This document shows, piece by piece, positions 25,887-37,195 of a stretch of 64,000 bases of DNA. The stretch is from positions 691,481 to 755,480 of the forward strand of contig WMCF01000111.1 of the NCBI GenBank assembly GCA_009792885.1, read 5' to 3'. Both the position numbers and the translations under genes were made by a program. The DNA comes from Eremophila alpestris peregrina (lineage: Eukaryota > Chordata > Aves > Passeriformes > Alaudidae). Position 1 is the first letter of the stretch; the number at the start of each line of letters is the position of its first letter. The notes under the pieces are model-generated. The model saw nothing but the letters and a program-made list of their open reading frames with translations. It was not told the DNA's origin and ran no database searches.

Positions 25887-25919
25887 AAAAAACACAAACA
25901 AAAACAAACAAAAAAAGAG
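25776..25919. repeat. A-rich simple repeat with long poly(A) runs
   Basis: Mixed (CAAA)n and (ACAAAA)n-like units lead into two pure A runs of 30 (25817-25846) and 37 (25848-25884) bases, then more (CAAA)n. No source gene or retroelement is recognisable upstream, so it is best read as an expanded simple repeat rather than a retrocopy tail. Frames across it are Lys or Phe runs and are not genes. Confidence 0.9.
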
Positions 25920-26842
25920 CAAAATCCAGCTGGTTTATCTTCGCCCCACCAGGAGCTTAAGCCTTTTGCAGAAGAACTTTTTCATCTATTCAGGTTTTAA
26001 ATGAACCTGGTTTAAATAACCATGAATTAGTATAAATTGGGGTTTCTATTTTGGTTGAAATCACCTTGATCTTTAGTTCCATGTCTTTCAATTGCTTTAA
26101 TAGTTCTGTGATTAAAAAAAATTTAGAGCTAGTTTTTGTGGTGAAAACCCAACAACATGCAAAAAAAATTTGATGGATTCAACAGAATGGTAAACAATTC
26201 TTGGTTTTTTCATGTGGGTGAGCAACCCTGTAAGTTTCAATGACTAATAAACATCTAAAGGGCAATTTTTTCTCCAGATTTATAGCAAACTTCTGCAAAA
26301 TAACCATATTCCATTGTGTTTGTTCAGAAGGATTGTGAAATTGTGAGCTGAGCCTGGCATTTGGATGGGATGTAGCCTGTAACAAGATGCAGATACAGGG
26401 AATTCTTTTGGGCAGGGACTCGATGCCAAAAGCATTAATTTAGATTAATTCAGACACATGATCCAGTGTCATGAGCATGAATGGTTTAGTGAAAGTAATT
26501 ATTTGGTTCATGGGGGCTTTTCAGGGGCTTTAGGGTAAAAAGGGTGAGAAAACAAGAGGATAAATAAGTCTTGAGTTGTGACCAAAGTAAATATTTAGAG
26601 CTCAGTATCTGAAATGCTTGCATTGAGCACATCAAGATCACACTGGAAAAAAACAGATGCTGGAACTTCAGAGTACAACAGATTTAGGTGGTTAAATGGC
26701 TTTGGAAATCCTTGTCATTTAAACCTCTCAACAAAATCCAATCACAAATTCAAAGAGGACAATATGGAAGGTTTTTCTTCGTTGTTAACATTTAATAGGA
26801 GTGATTTTATTAAGGAAAGTAATAAAATGCTACTTGCAAACT
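25920..26842. other. Unique DNA, no gene recognised
   Basis: AT-rich sequence with frequent stops in all frames and no recognisable gene or repeat family. Confidence 0.55.
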
Positions 26843-27072
26843 GAAAGAGGGGAAGTTTAGGTTACATATATGGAATAAATTCCTCCCTGTGAAGGTGGTG
26901 AGGCATTGAATCAGGTTGTCCAGAGAAGCTGTGGCTGCCCTTGGATTCCAAGGTCAGGTTGAGCAGGACTTGGAGCACCCTGGCATTGTGGAAGATGTCC
27001 CTGCCCATGGCAGGGGGTGGAAACTGGATGATCTTTGATGTCCTTTTCCACCCAAACCATTCTGTAACTCTA
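26843..27072 (+). mobile_element. CR1 LINE 3' fragment
   Basis: The copy runs from the ggggaagtttaggtta block through ttcctccctgtgaaggtggt, gagaagctgtggctgccctt and cccatggcagggggtgg to accattctgtaactct. It carries several small deletions compared with the 22160 copy and looks older. Confidence 0.91.
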
Positions 27073-27555
27073 ACAAATAGATGGGAGGGCTTTGATGCAA
27101 GTAGCAACATCTCCTCTCTGATTAATGTGTATCACAAATACACATTTTATCATATTTTTTAATAAATCAAATGTCTGTCTTAAGTTTTGAAACTTCTTTA
27201 GTTCATTTTCCTCCTCTCTGCAGACAATTACCAAACCTGTGGGTGTTGCTCTCTCTGATCCTCCCCTGATTGTCACCTTTCTGGCATTGACTCACGGTGC
27301 TTACAAGAGAAGTGTCTTCTCCAGTGCGAGCACAATGGGATTTGATGAATCCCAAGAGAAAATTGCAGAGGGGTAGGAACCAGATTCAGATTGCCTCATT
27401 TTCACGAAAGGCAGACAGATAGAATGCATCTGTATAAAATATTACTCATAATTTTCAGCCAGATGATGACAAAGCAAAAGTGAGAACAGTGCGTTTCTTG
27501 TGACACGTGAAACCATTTCTGGGAGACAGAGCAGGCCAAGGGAAAGGCTCTGTGG
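27073..27555. other. Unique DNA, no gene recognised
   Basis: Short AT-rich stretch with no recognisable gene. It ends at the target site of the ERVL LTR. Confidence 0.5.
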
Positions 27556-27560
27556 GACAT

Positions 27561-28136
27561 TGTCCTGGTTTTGGCTGGGATAGAGATAATTTTCTTCCCA
27601 GTAGCTGGCACAGTACTTTGTTTTGGATTCAGGACAGGAATATTGTTGAAAACACCCTGATGTTTTGGTTGTTACAAAGACATGCTTAGTCTACATCAAG
27701 GACTTTTCGGTTTTCCTTGTTCTGGGAGGGAGCATGGCCAGGACAGCTGGATGCATTGGCCAAGGGAATATTCCAGTGCATAGAATATAATTCCCAACAT
27801 TTAACCTGGGGGAAGGGCTGAGCATTGGTTAGCAGGCAGGGAGCAATTGTGTTGGGCATCACTTGCTTCTCCTGGGTATTGTTCTCTCCTTCTCCTTCTC
27901 CTTCTCCTTCTCCTTCTCCTTCTCCTTCTCCTTCTCCTTCTTTCTCCTTCTCCTTCTTCTCCTTTTCCCTTTATCACTATTATTATTATTTTATTTCAAT
28001 TATTTAACTCTTCCTATCTCAACCCACTGTTTTTTTTTTCCTCATTCTCCTTGCCACCCACCAGGAAAGGGAGCAGGGGTGGGGGGACCAAGGGCCTGTG
28101 TGGTACTTGGTTCTTGGCAGGAGTTCAGCCACTGCA
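27561..28136 (+). mobile_element. ERVL-type solo LTR with GACAT duplications
   Basis: The element begins TGTCCTGGTTTTGGCTGG, a standard avian ERVL LTR start, and ends GCCACTGCA. The five bases before it (27556-27560) and after it (28137-28141) are both GACAT, the 5-bp duplication expected for ERVL. No internal retroviral sequence follows, so it is a solo LTR left by recombination between two LTRs. Family landmarks inside are cattggccaagggaatattc and tctcaacccactg. A TTCTCC repeat has expanded in it, and a (TTA)n patch follows. It carries no protein-coding sequence. Confidence 0.93.
27883..27962 (+). repeat. (TTCTCC)n microsatellite inside the ERVL LTR
   Basis: About twelve TTCTCC-type hexamers, with one interruption (ctttctcc near 27940), replace what is a short pyrimidine stretch in other copies of this LTR type. 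Reading through it gives Ser-Pro, Leu or Ser-Phe runs, so the 107-132-codon frames across it are artefacts. Confidence 0.95.
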
Positions 28137-28141
28137 GACAT

Positions 28142-29600
28142 CTTTGGCTGGGCTATCCATCACATTCACAGCCAGGGAGTATTTAAATTTGCAGGAAAGG
28201 TTTCATGGTTCAGGCCACCATCAGTGCAACAGACTCTTAAAATGAGAACTGTGATTGCAGGGTGAGGAGCGAGCTCTAAATCAGAAAGTGCAGCAGCCTC
28301 TTCTCCTTGAGGAAGATGATGTGATCAGTAAATTCAGCTTGAACAGCCAAGGTGGGAAGCAGAGGACTGAGCCAGATCTGACTTCCTTTAGAATAATTGC
28401 CTGTGCAACTTCACAGGTGCAATGCAAGTGGCTAAATACATCCCATTACTTCTTTAAATTAACAGTTGAATTAAAACAATGCAGCAGTTTTTAAAATTTT
28501 GTTAGGTTTTTGCATGTCAGACATAACATTTGACCTCATGAAATCAGAAAGTAAAGAAACAGTAAAATGTGCAGTGTGACACTCATTACAACACTGACTG
28601 TGTGAAAAGTTCAATGTTTTGTCTTGGAAGGATGAAGAAACCCTTCAAACAAGAAGCTGAAATTTGTCAATATCTACCTAATATTTACATTTGGAGCATT
28701 GTTGGGCTGGTGTCCACTTTATTCCAGGTCTCCCAGGACAGTCCTGAAGAAATAAATGATCTGCAAAAAGTTTTTGGGGGCTGTGAGAAGTGCCATACAC
28801 TGATAAACTCTTATCAAAAAGAAACATGAGGAAGAAAACTTGATTATCAGCATTACTTAGAACACTAATAAATTATAATTAATATTAGATAATAATTACA
28901 ACCATGTTGCTTTTCCTGTGGGGAGAAAACCACGAATGCAGAACAGTTTCTTAGGTTGGAAGGGAAAATATTAGTGAGAAACAACAGCTGTAAAAGTTAA
29001 ACTGGGGGTATTCTGGTGGCTGGAAGGACAGAGATTTTGAAGAGTCAAACAAGGTCCCAAAGGAGTCAGCAGATTTTCCATCTTTGGCTCTCCATGGATC
29101 AAGACTGGATGTTTTTCTGGAAGCAGTGCAGGACAAGTGGGTGAGCTCTCATGAGCTTTGTTCTGCAAGATGTCACCGTGATTGATCTGCTGGTCCCTTC
29201 TGCCCATTAACTCAGTGTTTATTAATCACACAGAAGGGACTGAATTCCCAGAGCCCCATCCCAGCAATGCACAGAGCTCAATTAAAAACCTCTGCTGGCT
29301 CATTCCTGTCCCATGACTGGTCTGACTCTGGGGGCCAAAAGCAATATATTTTCACAGCTCTCTCTTCTCTAAACACTGGAGCAGCATTTCAATGTGAAGT
29401 TTCATGTTGACCTTCATATTATCCTCATGGTTTTTATTTTTCAATTCATTTCTTGTCATTAAGGGTTCTTGAAAGTTGTTTTAAATTGAGTTATGGATGA
29501 ACTTTGTCTCCAAGAGTCAGCTTGTCTTTTTTATTTCTATTTTGACAATTAGTGACTTTTAAAACAAGACTCTACAATTGCAAAGAGAAAAAAGAGTTCA
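28142..29600. other. Unique DNA, no gene recognised
   Basis: No gene or repeat family is recognised. The plus-strand frame at 28569-28829 (86 codons) has no recognisable domain or splice context. Confidence 0.5.
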
Positions 29601-29656
29601 TAAAATCATAGACTGGTTTGGATTGGAAGGAACCTTAAAGATCATCTTGTTCCAAC
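29601..29656 (-). mobile_element. CR1 LINE 3' tip
   Basis: Only the terminal 56 bp or so is present (aaatcatagactggtttgga … ttgttccaac), with the rest of the element absent. Confidence 0.8.
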
Positions 29657-30031
29657 AAGTTGAGCAGGAGCCCAAAAACAAAATCTTGTGTAGTGCTTTG
29701 TGCAGTGAAGTGTTTAATTGAAAATTAAAGAATATTTTTAGGCCTTTCCCATTATAATCAGATATTTTTTAATAGTGAGGAGCAGATAGATAAATCCTTT
29801 CTGGCTAAGCACATGCCATTTTCTCCATCAGCAGCTACAGTTTTCTGTCAGATACCATCGCACTGTGGAAAAGATTTCCTGAGCAGCTCTTGCCGGAAGG
29901 TGAATTTTGCTTAAGAAATGCAAACTGCCCACATGCACAATCTCTTCTGTCAGCAGCTTCCTTCCTCTAGCAGGTAAAATCAACTTCCTCAGCAGCTGCA
30001 AGTCCAGCCTAAAGCTCTGTGAATTGTCTCT
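29657..30031. other. Unique DNA, no gene recognised
   Basis: Short stretch with no recognisable feature, ending at the LTR border. Confidence 0.5.
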
Positions 30032-30509
30032 TGATGCCTTAAGTTTTAGCTTTTATGTTTTATCAGATTCTGTGCTGCTCAGGGGCGCAGTTCTGAGCCT
30101 CACATTCAGTGTCTGTGAGCTCTGCACAGAGCAGGGAGACAAAACAAATCCTTTCCCTGCTGCAGACCAAGGACAATGTTAGAGGTTTTCAGGCCCAAAA
30201 GCATAAAAATGGTGGACTGAAGGGAGAAGCAAGAAGGATGAGACCTCACAGCCTGAGGCTGTAATTGGACAATTAAACCCCAATGTGCAAATGGACCAAA
30301 ACTTATAAAAGTGTGAGACCTCATGACCTGGGGTCCATTTTGTGACCATTTTGGGTCCATTTTGTGACCATTTTGTGCCCACCTTGGGTGCAGCCCTGGC
30401 CAGGCTCCTGTCCTGCCCAAGGTGTACCCTAAAGGCCTTTCAATAAATATCTACTTTATTCTCCAGCTCTGTCCAGTCTCTGCTCCAGCTCAGCCTTCCC
30501 AAGGCATCA
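30032..30509 (+). mobile_element. LTR of the TGATGCCTT-end family, copy 1
   Basis: This 478-bp element starts TGATGCCTTAAG and ends CCCAAGGCATCA, so its ends are inverted repeats. It shares most of its length with the copy at 45953, including tgaggctgtaattggacaat and a TATA box at 30302-30311 (cttataaaag). A polyadenylation signal (caataaatat) lies near 30440. The flanking bases (ctct and atac) do not match, so no target duplication survives. Unlike copy 2 it has a 22-bp unit repeated twice at 30333-30376. No coding sequence adjoins it, so it is probably a solo LTR. The 104-codon minus-strand frame across it is repeat sequence. Confidence 0.82.
30333..30376 (+). repeat. 22-bp tandem repeat inside the LTR, two units
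   Basis: Units at 30333-30354 and 30355-30376 share gtccattttgtgaccatttt. They lie just downstream of the TATA box, in the region that would be transcribed as the start of R. The 45953 copy has no such duplication. Confidence 0.9.
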
Positions 30510-30782
30510 ATACCTCTTCATGCTTTCTCCAAGCCAGCTTGGTTATCTTTTTAAAAAGTTGTTGAAAATTAATTCACTAGCCCTTCACTGAAAAATGGTT
30601 TCAGCTGCTGTGTAGGCAGAGCTGTAAAACAGAGGAGCTGCTGAGCTAAAGCCACCCAAACCCAAATTCACTTCTCCTGCACAACTTTCCATCCTTTTAT
30701 TGCTGCCCATCACCCTCTTCCTACCCAAACTAAGGCCACCACTGCTCTTCCAGGACAGTGCTGACCCACAGACTCTTTCTTC
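30510..30782. other. Short unique spacer
   Basis: No feature is recognised between the LTR and the next CR1 copy. Confidence 0.5.
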
Positions 30783-31076
30783 AGGCCCAGAGTCTCCTTG
30801 GGACCAGGAGAAGAGGAAACAGCCTCAGGTTGCATCAGGGGAGGGTTAGATTGGCAACAGAAAAAATGTCATCATGGAAAAGGGTTGTTAAACACTGGAA
30901 CAAGATTCCCAGGGTAGTGCTGGAGTCAGCACCTCTGAAAGTGTTGAAAAAAAAAAATCCCAAATATGAGAATATGGCACATGAGGACATGATTTAGGGA
31001 TAAACATGGTGGTGATGCTGTCGGACTTGATGATGTCAGAGGTCTTTCCCATTTCTCATTATTGATTCTGTGAGTC
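30783..31076 (+). mobile_element. CR1 LINE 3' fragment
   Basis: This belongs to the CR1 type seen at 14402, in the other orientation: ggttgcatcaggggagggtt, then gggttgttaaacactggaac, then tgaggacatgatttaggg, ending at tcattattgattctgtga. An A run near 30950 interrupts it. Confidence 0.88.
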
Positions 31077-34000
31077 CTTGAGGTGTCCATTTGTATTGTT
31101 CCAGCACTGGAGGGTGAACACAAGGTGCTGTTCACAACAAGCACCACAGGCTCTTATGGCTGGCAGGGCTCTGCTGCAGCCAACCTTCCTAAAAGTGCCA
31201 CAGAGAAATGTTCTTGGTCTGTGCTGTGCAGCAGCTGGGTCACAGAGACACGAGAATTATAACAGGACAGTCAGCTAACTGGAGTCTTCCTTAGGACACC
31301 TTTCTTTACATTGAATGTGTTCTGCATCTGTTTTATTTTCTTTTTTTTAAGGTGTCTGTGATTGAAAGAAGGGCTTTCAGTCACGAAATTCAGTGGGTGC
31401 AGCAGAGAACCTCTAAAGATATTTTGCTTTCTCTGTCCTTTTTTACTAACTTCAGAAGGTCTCACCAAGCAGGTGTCTCTAAAGATTTTTTTTTTTTAGC
31501 ATAAATGTGGTTATGCAGAAAAGCAGAGGATGTTACTTTTTAACAAGATTTCCTTCTAGTCCCCTCCTGATAATGACTCTGAGAATGAAAGTAATTCAGA
31601 CTGGCAGGTCCTCACTGCCTGCAGTTTCAGCATGCAGAGAAATAGCATAAGGCTCCTTGAAAGTAAAGTGATGAAAGCCACGACTGCTTCAGAAGCACAC
31701 AGAGCAGAGGAACATGATGGTGCTTTGAGCAGAACCTATTTCTTGAAATAATCTGGCTCCAACAAGTGGATGAAAGTTTGTGTCATTTCTGTTGCAGAAT
31801 TTCGTCTTCTCGTATATAAGACTCTTGGAAGTTTTATTCCTGGAAAGTTCAAGCTGTGACTGAAAGACTTGAGAGGGAGGGATTAAAAAAAATCCCCCAA
31901 AAATCTCTGAGCCAAAGATGTGGTAAAGAATTTAAACTCATTTTCAGAGAGGATCACATTTAGATGCATTGCACTGAGATGTATTTATTTTTTAAATAAC
32001 CACATTACTCAAAGCAGTTTAGCAACAGGCAGGAGGGAACTGCCTCAAGACACTGAAAATGCTTGGTACAACCCTGGAATGCATTTGGAAGGCTGTAAAA
32101 ATAATAATAAAGCTTCCCAACAGCTGGCAGAGCTAGAAGAAATGAAAAAGCTAAAACAAATGAAATATAAAGCAGAACAGTTATGAAATAAAATCTGGAC
32201 ATCTCAGGCTTCACCCTGCAGTGTCTACTTTGGGGAGAAAATAAAAGACAGTATGTGGCTGATTGAAATAATGGTTTCAGTGGAGTGAAAGCTGCCAGGT
32301 TGATTGCCAGATTCACTTCCTGTGGAGTTTTCTGTGCTGAAAGTGTCTCTGAGGTGCTCCTGGCTGTGGTGGGGAGAGTGGCACATCCTCACACGTTGGT
32401 AACACACTGTTCTCTACCTCTGGTGAGAAATTCCAGTGACACCAGGCAAGGCTCCCATCTAGGGCAGCCTTATCCCCTCTCAGCCTTGGCAGAGGGCTCA
32501 GACAGCACACAGAGATGGTGTGTGATGGCCACAGAAACAAAAAACCCAGCCACAAAATGTGCCTCAAGGAAGCTCAACAACTCTGCTTGTGATCCAGCAG
32601 AGACAAAAAAAGAGATAGTTATCAGGAGATAAAGTCTTTGGATAGATATCCAACAGGGTTTTTTTTTTTTTTTTTTTTTGGTCTTAAAGCATTATTTCTT
32701 TGTTGTTTCTTTCCAGTCCCAAGAAGCTGGTTCCTGAGAAAACAGTGATTTAAGAGACTGTTCTGTCATCTTGTGTAGATGGCTGTCAACCCTCAGTACT
32801 TATAAATATGGAATAAAATTTCACATTTAAGCTAGCACATAGAGATTATTGTTAAGTTTATGCAGGCAGAAGTATTTTCAACCACAGAAGACTTTTCCTT
32901 TGATCTATTTTACCATTTCCCACCATTACCAGAGATTTTATTTCACCCATCAATCAGAAGCTGGAGCTGTGGAGATGATTGACACATGGGAGGATCTTCC
33001 ACCAGGCTCTGCAAGGCCTTGGAAAAGAATGAAGTGTCTGCAACTGCTCCCATATGTGACTCTTTTTTTTCCTTTTGGCATGGTTCTTGACCTGAATAAT
33101 GTCTTATCCCTGAGGTGATAGACATTCATGTGAGAAAAGCTACATCTCCCCAGAAGAAAATGTATTAGCATTGTAGCCATGAAAAGTGTTGAAGCAAAAG
33201 ATGTTTTAACAGAGCAGCTGAACACAGACAGCAATTAGTTTCCTTCCCTCCTTCAGGGGCTTTTTATATAAATCCCATGAGGTTTTTTGCATTTACCTAT
33301 TTTGTTACAGACCATTTTGCCCCATTTAAAATGGCCTTCGAGGCATTTTTAGAAAGCTGTTACTCAGTGTCAGGCTGGCAGGGATCTTACAGACACTGAG
33401 CACTGAGCACCCACAATGAAGATTGCAGCAAACAGGGCTGAACTCTTAGGAGACACAAAGAGGAAGCATTAGCAGAGGGAAAGCTGCCAGGCTTCTCAGA
33501 GGAGCAGGAGAAATTCTTTCATCACTGCTCCTGCTGATTCCCAGTCTGGGCTGTGTTTATAATAAACAGGGCAGTTGATTTATAAGAAATCCAAAGGGGT
33601 TTTTTGCTGTTCAGTCTCTGAGTTTGAACATGTGAAACATAATTACAACCACCAGGACAGTGGCAATTTTCATTCTGAGGTTATTACACCTTCATTTCTT
33701 GCCAAGCAACTCCCTTTCTGTACCTCTTTTCCCTCTTTAATGCTCACCCTTCTCTTTGAATCTGGTATTTGCCATGTAAAGATTGTTTTTTCACCTTAAA
33801 AGTGAATTTGTTTTCAGGCTCCTTCATCCTCTTGGTGTGCTCATAACTTCTGCACATCCCATGGATGTGTTCACATTGCCTTTTTGGAGAGCTTCTGAGG
33901 TTCATTTCCCTCTAAAAAAGACCCACTCAGTCTTTCTCTCCATGAAAATCAAAATGAGTAGAGGTTGCTGTCCTCCTTTTGAGGCTTCTTTCCTGCCAGG

Positions 34001-36539
34001 ATGCAAAGAAAATTGTAAAATAACAGGAATGTGTTGTAGCATTGAGTTAGGAACCAAGAGAGAGAGTTTGAGTTGGAGTGATAGAAGGAAAAATGTGTAA
34101 ACCTTGTGCCTGGGACTCCTGGTCCTTCCTCATTCCTGGGCTCCATCAGTAATAAAGTTTAAAATAATTAAAAATATTTTGGATTAGACAGTTTTATGAT
34201 GAACCTCACTGAATAATATCAACATACATAAAATGCCAGGTTTGCCTTTTGGTGGGTGAGTAAGTATTTGGGGGGAAAGAGTGAAGATGCCATTATCATC
34301 TACAAGGGCCAAATCTGAAGTGATTTAGGCTCAGTACCATGAATTTTAGCTTCAATGCTTTCCAGGCTCTAGTTTTTAATACATCTGAGCTCTTGTTTCC
34401 ATTTCTCTCAAAAAGGAGAGAACAAACCATTCTTACCACTTGGAGATTCTGTTTAGAGATTGAAAAATTGATGTTTTCAAGCTCTCCGTGGAAGAAAGAA
34501 AAAAGCAGACAAGGTTTGTTTAACAAAAATAAAGGAGGGCTTGGAATCAGTGGAGTTTACAGGGCAGTTGGTTCCAGCTCTTGCCAAATAATTTTCATTC
34601 AGATTTCTTGTCCTGAAGAATTTCTGACCACAAATATTTGTGGTATTTTTATCAGATAAATATTATATATATCATACATCATCTATCATCTATCATATAA
34701 AGGGTTGTGATTGTTAGGTAGGAGTTGCCAGGGAGCAGCCAAGTAACCCAGTACTTTCCATAGGTTTTCCTTTCCAATCACATCACATTGAAAAGCTTGG
34801 AAAAAACTAAAAGTTAAAATAAACTTCTTTTTTTTTTTTTCTAGGATGGATGTTGTCACTTTTCTTTTCAGAAAATTTTGAATCCATCATCCAAATAAAG
34901 CTTCTGAGAATACAGATTTTAGACTATGAATAAAAACGTGAATAACTGCACAACTGGCCCGTTGGAAGAGGAGAGTGCACACTAAAACTGGGTTAATTTA
35001 GCTAAGTGATGAATTTTTGTTTGTTTGTTCTCTTGTTATTTATGGGTAATTACTTCCATGAAGTCCAGATATTACACTATGAACCAAAGGGCAGCTAATG
35101 GGGCTTCTCCTCAGGCTTCAAAACCAGCCAAGCCAAACCCACGGCAGGAGGAAGGAGCTCAGAACCCCTTCCTCACTCCCTCCCTCCCTCCCTAGGTCAG
35201 GCCCCGGTGTTTTTAATGTGCCACATTTCAATAATCAGGCTCCTGCATGCCCCACATCCAACCTCATTCCTGTAGCCACCCCAAATCCTCTGCTGCTTAT
35301 TGCAAAATTAGAATAGAGTTCTGTACTTCTGCTAGAGCCTCTGGAGTGAGGTGTGAAACCCCTTCCAAGTGACTGCAGGACGTTTGTTTTCACGACAAAG
35401 GGATTTATTTGGCTGCGCTGAGATTTTGGCCTTGCTTGGCTGTTCCCCTCCTCCTCTGCAGCTGTCCTAGGGTGGCTTTGTGATGTTAGGATCTCCAAAT
35501 TGTCCTGTTTATGTTGGATATTTTGTTCTGTACGTTTGAGACTTGTTCTGAGAGTGAAGGGGGAGAAAGAGAAGCACGGAGTTCGTTTTCAGAAAACTGC
35601 TCTGACTCCTCCACATTCTTCTCCTGGATTGTTCATCTGAAGCACAGACAGGCAGCAGGACAGAGACCTCCTTTCCTTTTAGTTGGTTTTAGCTAAATTG
35701 AGGCAGGGAAGTTCCCTAGACTTTTTTTTTTTCTTTTTCTCTGGACTGTTTAAACCTGTTCTGGACTCAAAATCCATGAGAGCACCGAGAGCTCACCCCT
35801 GAGGCCCACCAGGGCCTGCACCTCAGCATTTTCCAGTGCAGGAGGGACTGAGGAGAGACTGAGCAAGCCCAGCTCCCACAGCAAGGACTTCCTCAATTTT
35901 TCCAGCTTTTATTGCTTCATATTATTCATTTTTATGTTTGTGGGCGCTTTGTTTGTTAAAGAAATAGTTTTTTTCCAGTTATCCCTACAGAGATTTTTTT
36001 TCCCAGACCAATAAGGAGAGGGGCCATTTGGGTTTGCTTCCCTGAGGAACCCCATTTGGAGGTTTGCTCCCAAATTTGCCCTAAACGAGGACAGCACCAC
36101 GCCGAGACTGGGGAGATGTGATCCAATTCCACTTGTGATTCTGAGTGCAAGCTCCCAAACGAGCTCTAATGCAATCCAATTAGGTGAGGCGGGAAAGCAG
36201 AGCAGGAATCTTGATTAGCATCCACAGGCATTAGCATTTGCAGCAGACCAGACACAGTAATAAGCTGTTCCCAAAATAAGAGGCTGGCGTGCGTGGCACG
36301 CTTAAAACAGTGATTAAAATCTTGCAGCTTCGCTGTCAGAGCCTGTCTACATGTTAAAAAGTCTGCTCCCAAGGTCCCCTGCTCCGTCCTCAGCCACTCT
36401 GTGGTGTGGAATGTGTTCCCTCCTTGCTGCAAGGAAAGCTGTGACAATGCTTTGGTCACGTCCTTGCAGGCTTCAGTGGAGCTGGATCGTTGTATAAAAA
36501 GCTGGGATATGCTTCTGTGTGCTTTCTGTTATTATTCTT
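31077..36539. other. Unique DNA, 5.5 kb without a gene
   Basis: The longest stretch without recognisable repeats or genes in the middle of the window. It includes a pure T run of about 21 near 32659, an (ATCT)n-like patch at 34655-34705 and a (CCCT)n patch near 35170-35195. Around 36165-36320 several homeodomain-type cores occur close together (ccaattag, ttgattagc, gcattagcattt), which may mark a regulatory element. None of the frames of 85-115 codons shows a family resemblance. Confidence 0.5.
34655..34705. repeat. AT-rich simple repeat, (ATCT)n-like
   Basis: The stretch reads tattatatatatcatacatca followed by three or four atctatc-type units. It is a short, imperfect microsatellite. Confidence 0.8.
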
Positions 36540-36842
36540 AGAATCATGGAAATGTTTGGGATGGAAGGGATCATAAAGCCCATCCCATTCCACTCCCTGC
36601 CATGGCCAGGGACCTTCCACTAGCCCAGGTTGCTCCAGGCCTCATCCAGCCTGGCCTTGGACACTTCCAGGGATCCAGGGGCAGCCACAGCTTCTCTGGG
36701 CACCCTGTGCCAGGGCTTCAGCACTCTCACAGAGAATAATTTTTTGCTAATATCTAATCTAAACCTGTTGTCTTCCAGTTTGAAGCCATTTCCCCTTGTC
36801 CTGTCACTACAGTTCCTGATGAAATGTCCTTCTCCAAAGACT
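36540..36842 (-). mobile_element. CR1 LINE 3' fragment
   Basis: Collinear minus-strand copy starting gaatcatggaaatgtttggg and passing tgccatggccagggacct, cttctctgggcaccctgtg and attccccttgtcctgtc-like sequence. It joins directly onto a second CR1 segment of another type. Confidence 0.92.
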
Positions 36843-36869
36843 GACAGGCTGCTATGATGTGTCCATGCA

Positions 36870-37195
36870 ACCTCCACAACAGGAAAGGCATTTTTTGTAT
36901 TTATATGGAATTTATTGTATTTCAATTTCTGCCCATTGCTTCTTGTCCATTCAATGGCACCTCTGAGAGAATTCTGGGCCCCCACATCAGAAAGTCATCA
37001 GCTACAACTCATGTTGGTAAAATCTTCTCTCCTGGAGGATAAACAGCCCTCGTTGACTCAGCATCTCCTCGTGTGGCAGGTGCTCCAAGCCTTTAACCAC
37101 CTTCAGGGTCTTTCACAGGATCCTCTTGTGTTTTTCTTGCCCTTGTGCCAGGGATCCCAAACTGGCCAAGCAGGAAGGTCTCACCAGTGCTGAGT
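36870..37195 (-). mobile_element. CR1 LINE fragment of a second type
   Basis: The markers are tatttatatggaatttattg, ttctgcccattgcttcttgt and gtggcaggtgctccaagcct, from the internal part of an older CR1 type. It lies in the same orientation as the 36540 copy. The younger copy may have inserted into this older one, or the two could be neighbouring pieces. Confidence 0.75.

Noticed and set aside
25607..26000. Lys-rich and Phe-rich proteins around the A tract
   Set aside because: Homopolymer translation; there are no flanking coding features.
27825..28245. Ser-Pro, Leu and Ser-Phe repeat proteins
   Set aside because: They are translations of the TTCTCC microsatellite within the ERVL LTR.
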